From Desulforapulum autotrophicum (GTDB lineage: Bacteria; Desulfobacterota; Desulfobacteria; Desulfobacterales; Desulfolunaceae), in the NCBI GenBank assembly GCA_020723285.1, contig DYJE01000033.1, forward strand, positions 14,605 through 55,342: DNA of 40,738 nucleotides, in the 5' to 3' direction. Under the pieces are notes generated by a model. That model made no database searches. It was given only the letters and a program-made list of their open reading frames with translations, and had not been told where the DNA came from. A program made the translations under genes and the position numbers. Below, piece after piece: positions 33,721 through 40,738 of this stretch (within the stretch, counting starts at the first letter, position 1; every line of letters starts with the position of its first letter).

Positions 33721-36700
33721 GTGAAAAACCTCATCTCCCGCCTAATTGGAATCCTGACCGGTAAAAACACCGTTACCTCGGTTGATTCATACACCCCCGA
33801 AAACGAAAGACCTTTCGGAAAAGTGATCACCGATGCCGAGGATTTCGTCTCACGGAAAAATTACAAGGAGGCGCTTGCGCTCTACCGGATGCTTGCTTCC
33901 CAGTTGACCGGCAGCGGGGAACTTTTGAAAATCTCCTTTGTCAGGGAAAAAATCGAATCCGTGATCCGGCTGATCCGGGAAAACCCCACCCCTGACACTG
34001 CCGATATTATTGAAGCCGAAGCTCAGGCTGCTGAAGCCAGATACAACCGGACCATCATCGAAGCCGAGGAATATTATCAGCAGGAACTCCACGCTGAAGC
34101 TCTCTTCCTTTACAGAAAACTGCAGAAGGAATGGACCGTATGCCACGACACAAGAAAAAAGGACTTCATCGATTTTAAAGTTAAAAAACTCCTCGAACTT
34201 CAGGAGGATATCTTCAGCGAACCTGAAGCGCTCGACACATCCGTGGAAGAGGCATTTATCCGTGATGCGGCAACAGAAGTCCCAGACGCCGATTTCAATA
34301 CCGATAACGATGTCGCTCAAAAAACGGAAATCACGGAAGAAGAAAAGGGCGATCATGACAGTGATTCGATCATTGAGGCTGAAGATCCTTCCATTTCCGA
34401 TGAGATGAAATATCAGACCGCCGTGCGTGAGGCGGAAAATTATTTCGAACATGAACTTTATAAAGAAGCCCTTGTCCTTTACAAAAAAATCAGAAATGAG
34501 CGTTTTTCCGCACTTGCCCAGGAAAAACACGATTATATTTCAGGCCGGATCAAAACGCTTCAGGAACTGGTGGAAGACCCCTACAGAATCCCTTCGCAAC
34601 CCAGCGAAACAAGCAAGCTTTCCTATCTGGACGACGATGGAACCATCAGTGAAGAACCCCTTGAGGGTTTCGAGGAAGGTCCGGGGTATTCCCGGTTCGC
34701 CCGCAAGATGTCCATCATCCTTTTGAAAAACAAAGCTTTTCTCAACATCGTCTATGTTCTTTTCTTCCTCATCGGCATTTACAGCCTTTTCAACATTCCC
34801 GTTGAAAACATGCCGTCGGTGGATATGGGGCAGGCTCTGATCACCACCTATTATTACGGGGCGTCGGCAGAAGATGTGGAAAACCTCATCACCACCCAGG
34901 TTGAAAAAGCTGTGGAAGGCATCGAAAACGTCAGATCCGTGGAATCCCGAACGCACCGGAACCGTTCCGAAGTCCGGGTCACGTTCGTGGATGACAGCGA
35001 CTACCGGGACTTGTTTTCCAAACTCAAACTCCAGGTCCTGAACATCCGCAACAAACTCCCCGCAGGATGTGAAGACCCCAAATTTTTGTTTATCGATACC
35101 CACTGCTGGCTTTCGGTGATCAACGTCAATCTTTTCGGCGAAGCATCCGAAACCAGCCGAAAGCACCTGGCGGATAAACTGAAAACCGAATTGAACGCCA
35201 TTGAAGGTGTAAGAGGGATCACCGTCTCAGGCCAGACAAAAAACGAATTCCATGTGTCCCTGTCCCCGGACAAACTCCGAAAACTGGGAGTGACCTTCGC
35301 CGAAGCTGTGGACGCCCTGAAATCAGCGGGTCAGAAAATCCCAACGGGCAATTTCAGTACAGACAGTTCCGAATTCATCCTGGACACCGGCTCCGACTTT
35401 TCCAGACAGGAAGATGTGCTGAACGTCATCGTCCGGAAAGACGGTTACGGCAATTTCGTGCGGATAAGGGACATCGTCACCAGCGCCATGATTGGCTCAC
35501 CCGACCCCATGACCCTTGCGTCCATCAACGGAAAAGACACCACCAGCCTCATCGTGAGCAAGGAAGACGACGCAAACTCCCTTAAAATCGCCAAACAGGT
35601 CAAACGCATCTGCACGTCTTTTCTCGAAAAACACAAAGAAGACGGTATACGCATCGCCTTCACCAACGACTCCACCAAGGAGATCAACGACTCCATCAGT
35701 GTCCTCAACGGCAACCTCGTCATGGGTATCGGCCTGGTGCTCCTGACACTCTGGTACACCCTGGGTTTCCGTAATGCCATCTTCGCCGCCCTGGGCATCC
35801 CCTTCTCGTTCCTCTGCACCATCATGGGTATGAAACTGGCGGGAATCTCCATCAACTCCATCAACCTGTTCGCCTTCATCCTGGTCTCCGGAATCATCGT
35901 GGATGATGCCATCGTCATCATCGAAAACATCTACCGTCACCAACAGATGGGAAAATCCCTGCGTAACGCCGTGATGGACGGTGTTTCCGAAATATTCTGG
36001 CCTGTCTTCAATTCCATGCTGACCACTGTCGCCGCATTCCTTCCCATGCTTCTGATCAGCGGGTATACCGGTTCGTTTCTGTCCATGATCCCCATTGCCG
36101 TCAGTTTCGCCCTCCTTGCCTCCATCTTTGAGGCCACGGTATTTCTCCCGGCCCATGTGTTCGAATGGGGAGCCAAAACAGTGGGTCATATCGAGGGCGA
36201 TGAGCGGTTTTCAGATGAAACCGGCGTAAATAAGGACCTGGTTTCAAGAACATGGACTTTGTTTGAACGAATCCTGGATCTTTTTCTGAAACACCGCATT
36301 AAAGTGGTCATGACCACGGCCGCACTGTTCATTGCAGCCGTAACCATCGCCGGTCTTTCGTTTTCGGGCATAGTTCCTCTGATCAAGATCAAATTCTTTC
36401 CAGGAAGCTATGTACGCTATCACATCACCGCAGCCCTCCCGTCCAGCACCCCGATCCAAAAAACAGACGCTGTGCTCAGGGACATTTCGAATTTCATCCT
36501 TTCCCTGGGTGACAAGCAGGCCGATTCGGTGGCGGGCATGGCCGGATATTTCGAGGAGGAGGATTACAGCTTGATGGGTGGAAGCCAGTACGGCCAGGCC
36601 ATCGTGACCATGCCTGAACGTGACCGGGCCGTTCTCCCAGAAAATCCCGATAAAGACCCTGTCAAACACATCGATTATATCCGGCGCAAGCTGAACGCCT

Positions 36701-37911
36701 ACATCGAAAACCGTTACCCCGACACCGGAAGCAGGCCCAGAGTGAAGGTTTTCCCGGAGGTCATCGGAATACCCAGCGGCAAAGCTGTCAGTTTAAGGAT
36801 CTCCGGTGAAAATCTGGATCGTGAGCTTGAAGTGAGCCGACGGATCATGGACTACATGACAAACGATCCGGAATTGAAAGATCTGACGGAAATCACCGAT
36901 GACAGGGCCGCCAGCGTCAATGTGGTCCGCTATACCCCCAGCCAGGAAGCCGCCTATGATCTTGGGATACCTCCGGGACGTATCACCGAAATGATCGCGG
37001 GGGCGTTAAACGGCATCACCGTAGGCGCATTCCAGGCCACCGGCGAAGAAGTGGATTTAAAGATCCGGGTGGCCCGGAAGCTCGACATGGACGGACTTGG
37101 GGAAAGCGGCCTCGCCACACCCCAGGACGTCATGGACATTCCCCTGGTGGAACACAGTACAGCCCCCATATTCCTTCGGGACGTGGCCCGTATGGATTAC
37201 AGCAGCGAACCCGATTCCCGGGGCCGTTTCAACGGAAAATCTTCGGTGAAGCTCACCGCGGACATCCGGTCCGGATCAAACCTCACATCCAAGCGGGTGG
37301 AGTTCCTGGTGTCTCAGTATTTCGAGACCCTTTCACACGAGTATCCGGACATCACCCTTGTTTTTTCAGGAGAATCCGAAGCCACGGCAAAAACGTTCAA
37401 CACCCTCTTTCTCGGTCTCGCCATCGCCATCATCGCCATCTACCTGATCCTCGCCCTTCAGTTCGGTGATTACATGCAACCGTTCATCGTGCTCACGGCC
37501 GTGGCCTTCGCCATCATCGGCGTGACCTTCGGCATGCTGTTCACGCGATCCCTGTTCACCCTGGGCAGTCTCATGGCCGTTGTGGGCCTTGCCGGGGTCA
37601 CCGTCAACAACTCTTTGATTCTCATCGACTTCATCAACATCAGGATCGGCGAAGGCAAAACCATGAGGCAGGCCGTGAAAGACGCCTGCAAGGCCCGAAT
37701 ACGGCCCGTCCTTCTCACCACGATCACCACCGTCATGGGCCTTCTTCCCATGGCCATCGGCATCCCCTATAAATCCGTGGAATGGTCCCCCATGGCCACC
37801 ACCTTCGTCTCAGGCCTCGCCGCCTCGACATTCCTGACCCTTCTGATCATTCCCGTGGAGTACGAGCTGTCGACCCTTGTCAAAACGCGGATCAAAGAAT
37901 GGTTTCAATAG
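33721..37911 (+). CDS. RND transporter with N-terminal three-repeat cytoplasmic extension
   Basis: The transporter part (about 325-1396) is a full AcrB/MdtB-type RND pump. TM1 is LNIVYVLFFLIGIYSLF (341-357), followed by MPSVDMGQALITTYYYGASA. TM4 carries GIIVDDAIVIIENIYRH with the paired Asp used for proton relay, and the second half ends with ITTVMGLLPMAIGIPYKSVE. Residues 1-324 are unusual: three repeats of about 50 residues (from 36, 112 and 234) share a pattern like EAEEYYQQELHAEALFLYRK. They are separated by acidic linkers and would form TPR-like helix pairs in the cytoplasm. The gene starts with GTG at 33721, which lacks a strong ribosome site, so the first residues are uncertain. With the adaptor gene 22 nt upstream it likely exports the product of the cluster. 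Confidence 0.88.
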   Translation: MKNLISRLIGILTGKNTVTSVDSYTPENERPFGKVITDAEDFVSRKNYKEALALYRMLASQLTGSGELLKISFVREKIESVIRLIRENPTPDTADIIEAEAQAAEARYNRTIIEAEEYYQQELHAEALFLYRKLQKEWTVCHDTRKKDFIDFKVKKLLELQEDIFSEPEALDTSVEEAFIRDAATEVPDADFNTDNDVAQKTEITEEEKGDHDSDSIIEAEDPSISDEMKYQTAVREAENYFEHELYKEALVLYKKIRNERFSALAQEKHDYISGRIKTLQELVEDPYRIPSQPSETSKLSYLDDDGTISEEPLEGFEEGPGYSRFARKMSIILLKNKAFLNIVYVLFFLIGIYSLFNIPVENMPSVDMGQALITTYYYGASAEDVENLITTQVEKAVEGIENVRSVESRTHRNRSEVRVTFVDDSDYRDLFSKLKLQVLNIRNKLPAGCEDPKFLFIDTHCWLSVINVNLFGEASETSRKHLADKLKTELNAIEGVRGITVSGQTKNEFHVSLSPDKLRKLGVTFAEAVDALKSAGQKIPTGNFSTDSSEFILDTGSDFSRQEDVLNVIVRKDGYGNFVRIRDIVTSAMIGSPDPMTLASINGKDTTSLIVSKEDDANSLKIAKQVKRICTSFLEKHKEDGIRIAFTNDSTKEINDSISVLNGNLVMGIGLVLLTLWYTLGFRNAIFAALGIPFSFLCTIMGMKLAGISINSINLFAFILVSGIIVDDAIVIIENIYRHQQMGKSLRNAVMDGVSEIFWPVFNSMLTTVAAFLPMLLISGYTGSFLSMIPIAVSFALLASIFEATVFLPAHVFEWGAKTVGHIEGDERFSDETGVNKDLVSRTWTLFERILDLFLKHRIKVVMTTAALFIAAVTIAGLSFSGIVPLIKIKFFPGSYVRYHITAALPSSTPIQKTDAVLRDISNFILSLGDKQADSVAGMAGYFEEEDYSLMGGSQYGQAIVTMPERDRAVLPENPDKDPVKHIDYIRRKLNAYIENRYPDTGSRPRVKVFPEVIGIPSGKAVSLRISGENLDRELEVSRRIMDYMTNDPELKDLTEITDDRAASVNVVRYTPSQEAAYDLGIPPGRITEMIAGALNGITVGAFQATGEEVDLKIRVARKLDMDGLGESGLATPQDVMDIPLVEHSTAPIFLRDVARMDYSSEPDSRGRFNGKSSVKLTADIRSGSNLTSKRVEFLVSQYFETLSHEYPDITLVFSGESEATAKTFNTLFLGLAIAIIAIYLILALQFGDYMQPFIVLTAVAFAIIGVTFGMLFTRSLFTLGSLMAVVGLAGVTVNNSLILIDFINIRIGEGKTMRQAVKDACKARIRPVLLTTITTVMGLLPMAIGIPYKSVEWSPMATTFVSGLAASTFLTLLIIPVEYELSTLVKTRIKEWFQ

Positions 37912-37987
37912 ACAGATGACCGTTAACGATCTGCCCATATCCGGCCAGCTGATCCACTCTGGAAAGCTGAATGGTTTGGATTAGTTA

Positions 37988-39256
37988 TCAACCATAATGG
38001 CGAGAAATCTTTTTCTGATACGCATTCAACATATCCTCTTCAAACCGTGCGTTGGATTCATAACTACGCCCAAAGACCGGTTCCCATAATTCAACCTGCT
38101 CCATGCACATATAAAAAAACACAGATTCCTTCCATGAATCGGGAAACGCCTGATAGAGCGAGGAGAAAAGCTCTTTTTTAATTTCGAAGGGATAGCTCAG
38201 TTTGCCGGCACAATCTTCCATAGGCATCTGTAAAATGGAGCTGGCAGACATTCGTTCACGGATTCGCTTCAAAACCGGCTTGATAAAGGTCAGTGTCCCC
38301 AGAGAAACCATGACCACCTCTTCGGGCTGAAACGCGTCGGTCAAGCGTAAAGCCAGAGCCCGATAATCTTCAAGACAGCCTTCATACCAGACCATGGGGT
38401 GAAAATGAAACCCAACCGGACTGCCCAGATCCGCCATCATCCTGGCGCTTTCAAGTCGTTTCGACAAGGAGGCCGTTCCCTTTTCTTCATGGTGAATCAC
38501 CGTTTGACTGTTGAGAGACCAGGTAAAAACCATATTCGCAGGTGGTTTGTTTTTCAGAAAGTAGTCGATTCCGGAGCTTTTTGATTTCATTTCCAGAATC
38601 ACATTGGGGTGGTCTGAAGCAAACCGGCACAGAGCGTCCAGGAGTCCGAACCTGTTCCCCCACATCAGGGAATCGGACGATTGGCCTGTTCCGATGTGAT
38701 ATTTTTTTTCAGGGTCCAGTTCCAGGGAGTCCAGATGTGACATCAGATTCCGTATAAAACGAACCGTGTTACCATGGTAAAAAGACTGGATGGAGCAATA
38801 GCTGCAATCAAACCCGCATTGCTGCACAGCATCCAGAGTCTGAAGATTACAGCACCGGGTTTTTTCCGAGGCGACCGGACACCGCCCCATGATGTTTCCC
38901 TTAAGCTCAACCTCGATGATCTGATCGTCCGGGAATATCCGCTCATGGGTGGGAAACACGTCCGGGTCTTTATATCTCTTCTTCCTGTTTTTCAGGGTCT
39001 CGTAACCGTCCCGGAACTGCTGAAAAATCTTTCCTGCCGCCTGTTTCCCTTTTAACGGACCGACTTCTTCAGGCCTGTAAAACTGATCCAGTGACCCAGC
39101 ATTCCAGCAGAGCATGTCGGCGCTGAACTCTGTTAACATCTTAACCTGCTGAAATGAAAACGAATAGAACTCAGATATGGAGCGAATCCACTTTTGACGA
39201 TCCGCTGGGAGTTTGTGAAAAAGGGTTATGTCTGAAAATTTATCTATGGTCATCAT
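37988..39256 (-). CDS. Spore-photoproduct-lyase-like radical SAM protein
   Basis: The 422 residues contain a CGFDCSYCSIQSFYHG segment with a CxxxCxxC cluster motif for a SAM-bound 4Fe-4S centre (near residue 148), as in radical SAM enzymes. The surrounding pattern (CCNLQTLDAVQQ, YHIGTGQSSDSLMW, VILEMKSKSSGIDYFLKNKP) fits the SPL family. Further on, VFTWSLNSQTVIHHEEKGTA and SPVGFHFHPMVWYEGCLEDY are typical of SplB homologues. Spore lyases repair a thymine dimer, but many bacteria that do not sporulate encode relatives of unknown target. It is about 80 residues longer than classical SplB. It converges with the RND gene (76 nt between stops), and no terminator hairpin was found there. Confidence 0.72.
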   Translation of the reverse strand: MMTIDKFSDITLFHKLPADRQKWIRSISEFYSFSFQQVKMLTEFSADMLCWNAGSLDQFYRPEEVGPLKGKQAAGKIFQQFRDGYETLKNRKKRYKDPDVFPTHERIFPDDQIIEVELKGNIMGRCPVASEKTRCCNLQTLDAVQQCGFDCSYCSIQSFYHGNTVRFIRNLMSHLDSLELDPEKKYHIGTGQSSDSLMWGNRFGLLDALCRFASDHPNVILEMKSKSSGIDYFLKNKPPANMVFTWSLNSQTVIHHEEKGTASLSKRLESARMMADLGSPVGFHFHPMVWYEGCLEDYRALALRLTDAFQPEEVVMVSLGTLTFIKPVLKRIRERMSASSILQMPMEDCAGKLSYPFEIKKELFSSLYQAFPDSWKESVFFYMCMEQVELWEPVFGRSYESNARFEEDMLNAYQKKISRHYG

Positions 39257-39277
39257 TTCTTCTTTTATAGGGAAAGT

Positions 39278-39320
39278 GGAAAGGGGTCAAGGAAAGGGGT
39301 CAATCAAGGAAAGGGGTCAA
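39278..39320 (+). repeat. Three 13-bp direct repeats at the edge of the mobile unit
   Basis: GGAAAGGGGTCAA occurs at 39278-39290, 39291-39303 and 39308-39320. The first two are tandem and the third follows a 4-nt gap. The third copy runs into the left inverted repeat. They lie just upstream of the radical SAM gene start (39256), so they may also overlap its promoter. Confidence 0.85.
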
Positions 39321-39338
39321 GTCTCCGTTTGACCTTTA
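39313..39338 (+). repeat. Left 26-bp terminal inverted repeat with internal hairpin
   Basis: The sequence begins GGGGTCAAGTCTCCGTTTGA at 39313 and its 26 bp are the exact reverse complement of 40646-40671. Inside, GGTCAA (39315-39320) and TTGACC (39329-39334) can pair around an 8-nt loop, giving a REP-like hairpin. The transposase stop codon falls within it. Confidence 0.9.
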
Positions 39339-40297
39339 TACAATTCTTCTTTTATTGCGTTGATCCTTTTTTCGTATGCTCTGTCTTCTTCTATCCGATT
39401 CCTGACACGCTCAATAACACTGCTGACCGAGCTGTCACGATGAAGGTTGAAGGCTTCGCCGATTTTATTTAATGGTTCTCCCTTTAAATGTCTTGCGACG
39501 TATATTGCAACATTCCTTGGTTCATTTTCCACTCCCCGCCTTGCCGTAAATAGACGTTCTTTTTCAATTCCGTATAACCGAGCAACAACACCGTTGATTT
39601 GATCAATATCCGGGGCCAGACACTTTGATTCCGGCACCTCCCGATCCTGTTTCACCTCGAAAAAAATCTCCTTGACCCTCTGTGCAAACGCCTTTCCGCC
39701 CAAAATGGAAGAAAGATTTTTTTTCGCGTAAAATGTTTCTATTTCTTCAGAATCGGGCATTCCCATGAACGATTTGTACTGAATGACCTGCTGTTTTTTA
39801 TTCTGAGTCAACATGGATAAAATAAAGTCTTTAGATAACCATGCCCATTCACGCTTGTCGGACAGATAGCCAGCGTGACTGCTCCACCTGAAGTCCGTCG
39901 GATTCTCGACCATCCCCGCCTTGACAGGGTTTTTGTGAATATATCTAACAAGCTGTAGCAGATAGGAATCCGCCTGAACCAGAACCGATTTATACCGCCC
40001 CCGGAAAAGAGTGCCGTCGGTTTTATGCCGAATATTGTATTTCTGCGTGTAGACTCCGTTGACATGCCGCATGCACCGGGACAGATTCCCGTCTTCGGTC
40101 TGAACCAGCACATGATAATGATTGGGCATCAGGCAATAGGCCGCCACATTCATGTGAAACATGGCGGATGCTTCCTGAAGAAGCGACAGAAAAAGCTCGT
40201 GGTCTTCATTGTCCTGATACAATGCATGTCCACGGCGAGCCCGGTTCATGACATGGTGCCATGCACCGGGGTAATCCATTCGTAAGGGTCTCGACAT
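39317..40297 (-). CDS. REP-associated tyrosine transposase (Y1 type) with DnaA-like C-terminal domain
   Basis: The 326 residues begin with SRPLRMDYPGAWHHVMNRAR, the usual start of RAYT proteins. The HUH motif is NHYHVLVQTEDGNLSR and the catalytic Tyr lies in MRHVNGVYTQKYNIRH. Conserved FRGRYKSVLVQADSYLLQLV and RYIHKNPVKAGMVENPTDFR then WSSHAGYL follow. The last 130 residues contain a DnaA-domain-IV-like HTH (RGVENEPRNVAIYVARHLKG then PLNKIGEAFNLHRDSSVSSV), known in one RAYT group and likely to bind the flanking hairpins. The final codons and stop (KGQTET, TGA) are encoded by the left inverted repeat. It appears intact, so it may still be active. Confidence 0.93.
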   Translation of the reverse strand: MSRPLRMDYPGAWHHVMNRARRGHALYQDNEDHELFLSLLQEASAMFHMNVAAYCLMPNHYHVLVQTEDGNLSRCMRHVNGVYTQKYNIRHKTDGTLFRGRYKSVLVQADSYLLQLVRYIHKNPVKAGMVENPTDFRWSSHAGYLSDKREWAWLSKDFILSMLTQNKKQQVIQYKSFMGMPDSEEIETFYAKKNLSSILGGKAFAQRVKEIFFEVKQDREVPESKCLAPDIDQINGVVARLYGIEKERLFTARRGVENEPRNVAIYVARHLKGEPLNKIGEAFNLHRDSSVSSVIERVRNRIEEDRAYEKRINAIKEELYKGQTET

Positions 40298-40328
40298 TCT
40301 TCAGCTCTTGTTTGTAAAGCGTTTATAT

Positions 40329-40571
40329 TCAGGGTTTACCAAAATGCCTGATAAAAAACTCTTCGGCCATTTTAAAACCCTCTTCTGAGAGCACAACCGA
40401 CTTGGCCTTCCCGACCGGATTGGATATCAGGCCTTTTTCATGAAGCCGGTTCAGGGTTTCCCAGTCAAACCCCTTCCAGGCCCGTGCTCCATAACCCTCC
40501 TCTCTGGAATGGATGACAAGGTACAACAAGGCAAGCGTGTATTCATCGACTTTTTCCGTATCATACGCCAT
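40329..40571 (-). CDS. DUF6429-like small protein in the mobile unit
   Basis: The 80 residues start at the ATG at 40571: AYDTEKVDEYTLALLYLVIH, then ARAWKGFDWETLNRLHEKGL, ISNPVGKAKSVVLSEEGFKM and AEEFFIRHFG. This matches the DUF6429 family as I remember it, and has the look of a winged-helix protein. The open frame reaches upstream to 40715 across the right inverted repeat, but the extra residues are low-quality and the family sequence begins at the chosen Met. It lies 31 nt ahead of the transposase gene and may regulate it or bind the repeat hairpins. The ribosome site is weak. Confidence 0.75.
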   Translation of the reverse strand: MAYDTEKVDEYTLALLYLVIHSREEGYGARAWKGFDWETLNRLHEKGLISNPVGKAKSVVLSEEGFKMAEEFFIRHFGKP

Positions 40572-40645
40572 GGCTGAACCTAGACTCGGTAAGATTGAAG
40601 GTTGAATATTTGGATTTCTTGTATTTCCAATAACAGGCTTATTAG

Positions 40646-40671
40646 TAAAGGTCAAACGGAGACTTGACCCC
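40646..40671 (-). repeat. Right 26-bp terminal inverted repeat
   Basis: This is the exact reverse complement of 39313-39338 and lies 75 nt upstream of the DUF6429-like start. It can fold into the same hairpin. Beyond it (40672-40738) I see no gene. Confidence 0.9.
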
Positions 40672-40738
40672 AATTCATTACTGCAACGGTGTCCAAAATT
40701 GGCCATAAAAGCCATGAAAATTCATATGATTATACTTA

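Larger units (their letters stand above)
39313..40671 (-). mobile_element. RAYT-type mobile unit bounded by 26-bp perfect inverted repeats
   Basis: About 1.36 kb is bounded by perfect 26-bp inverted repeats that also fold as REP-like hairpins. It contains a transposase of the REP-associated tyrosine family and, before it in the same direction, a DUF6429-like gene. RAYT genes are known to be flanked by REP sequences, so the association is expected. The extra gene and perfect symmetry make this look like a self-contained cassette. No target duplication was recognised next to the repeats. Confidence 0.7.

Noticed and set aside
37912-37987. Bidirectional terminator between the RND and radical SAM genes
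   Set aside because: No inverted repeat with adequate stem and T tract was seen in this short gap.
40572-40715. Longer start for the DUF6429-like gene
   Set aside because: The extra 48 residues run through the inverted repeat and have no family-like pattern; the ATG at 40571 matches the expected start.

Overview
The window looks like chromosomal DNA from a Gram-negative bacterium. An RND pump with a periplasmic adaptor implies an outer membrane, and a sigma-54 activator and a DnaA-tailed REP-type transposase are present. The gene style would fit a deltaproteobacterial (Desulfobacterota-like) host, but that is an impression from gene style, not a demonstrated placement. Coding regions are GC-rich; the two control regions near 22.0-22.4 kb and 23.7-24.5 kb are strikingly AT-rich.

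Region A (1-22011, all minus strand) is an extracellular contractile injection system (eCIS, Afp/PVC/MAC-like headless phage tail). It is one tight operon with many 4-11 nt overlaps. In transcription order it encodes an AAA+ ATPase, a DUF4157 protein, a DUF4255 tube cap, a carboxypeptidase-regulatory-like beta-sandwich protein, sheath 1, sheath 2 with a C-terminal lamin-tail domain, tube 1, a tail-assembly protein, a DUF6760-like small protein, tube 2, a long disordered protein, a GNAT acetyltransferase, a LysM connector, a gpD-like hub, a gpV/gp5-like spike, gp25, a large and a small gpJ-like wedge protein, a gpI-like protein, a fibre/adaptor protein ending in PKD-like halves, and a truncated IPT/TIG protein with a pentapeptide PT[LVI]T[IVR] array running off the left edge. 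No capsid, portal, terminase or integrase gene is present, so this is not a prophage. The tape-measure gene is not visible and may lie off the left end.

Region B (22012-24552) holds the switch. A very good sigma-54 -24/-12 promoter points into the eCIS operon about 70 nt before its first gene. A sigma-54 activator with a pseudo-receiver domain is encoded just upstream in the same direction. A cluster of GTAAC-type boxes lies between them, and a related box lies before the divergent plus-strand cluster.

Region C (24553-37911, plus strand) is a putative export-linked biosynthetic cluster. It encodes a secreted Ntn-hydrolase-like protein, a GNAT-like protein, a GH3 acyl-acid-amido synthetase-like enzyme, two PaaK/CapK-like adenylating enzymes, an LPG-synthase-TM-like membrane protein, an RND periplasmic adaptor, and an RND transporter with a cytoplasmic three-repeat TPR-like extension. 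Together these suggest activation of a carboxylic acid or lipid, amide formation and export. I know of no described cluster with this exact composition.

Region D (37988-40738, minus strand) holds a spore-photoproduct-lyase-like radical SAM protein and a compact mobile unit. The unit is bounded by 26-bp perfect inverted repeats and carries a REP-associated tyrosine transposase plus a DUF6429-like gene. The transposase stop codon lies inside the left repeat.
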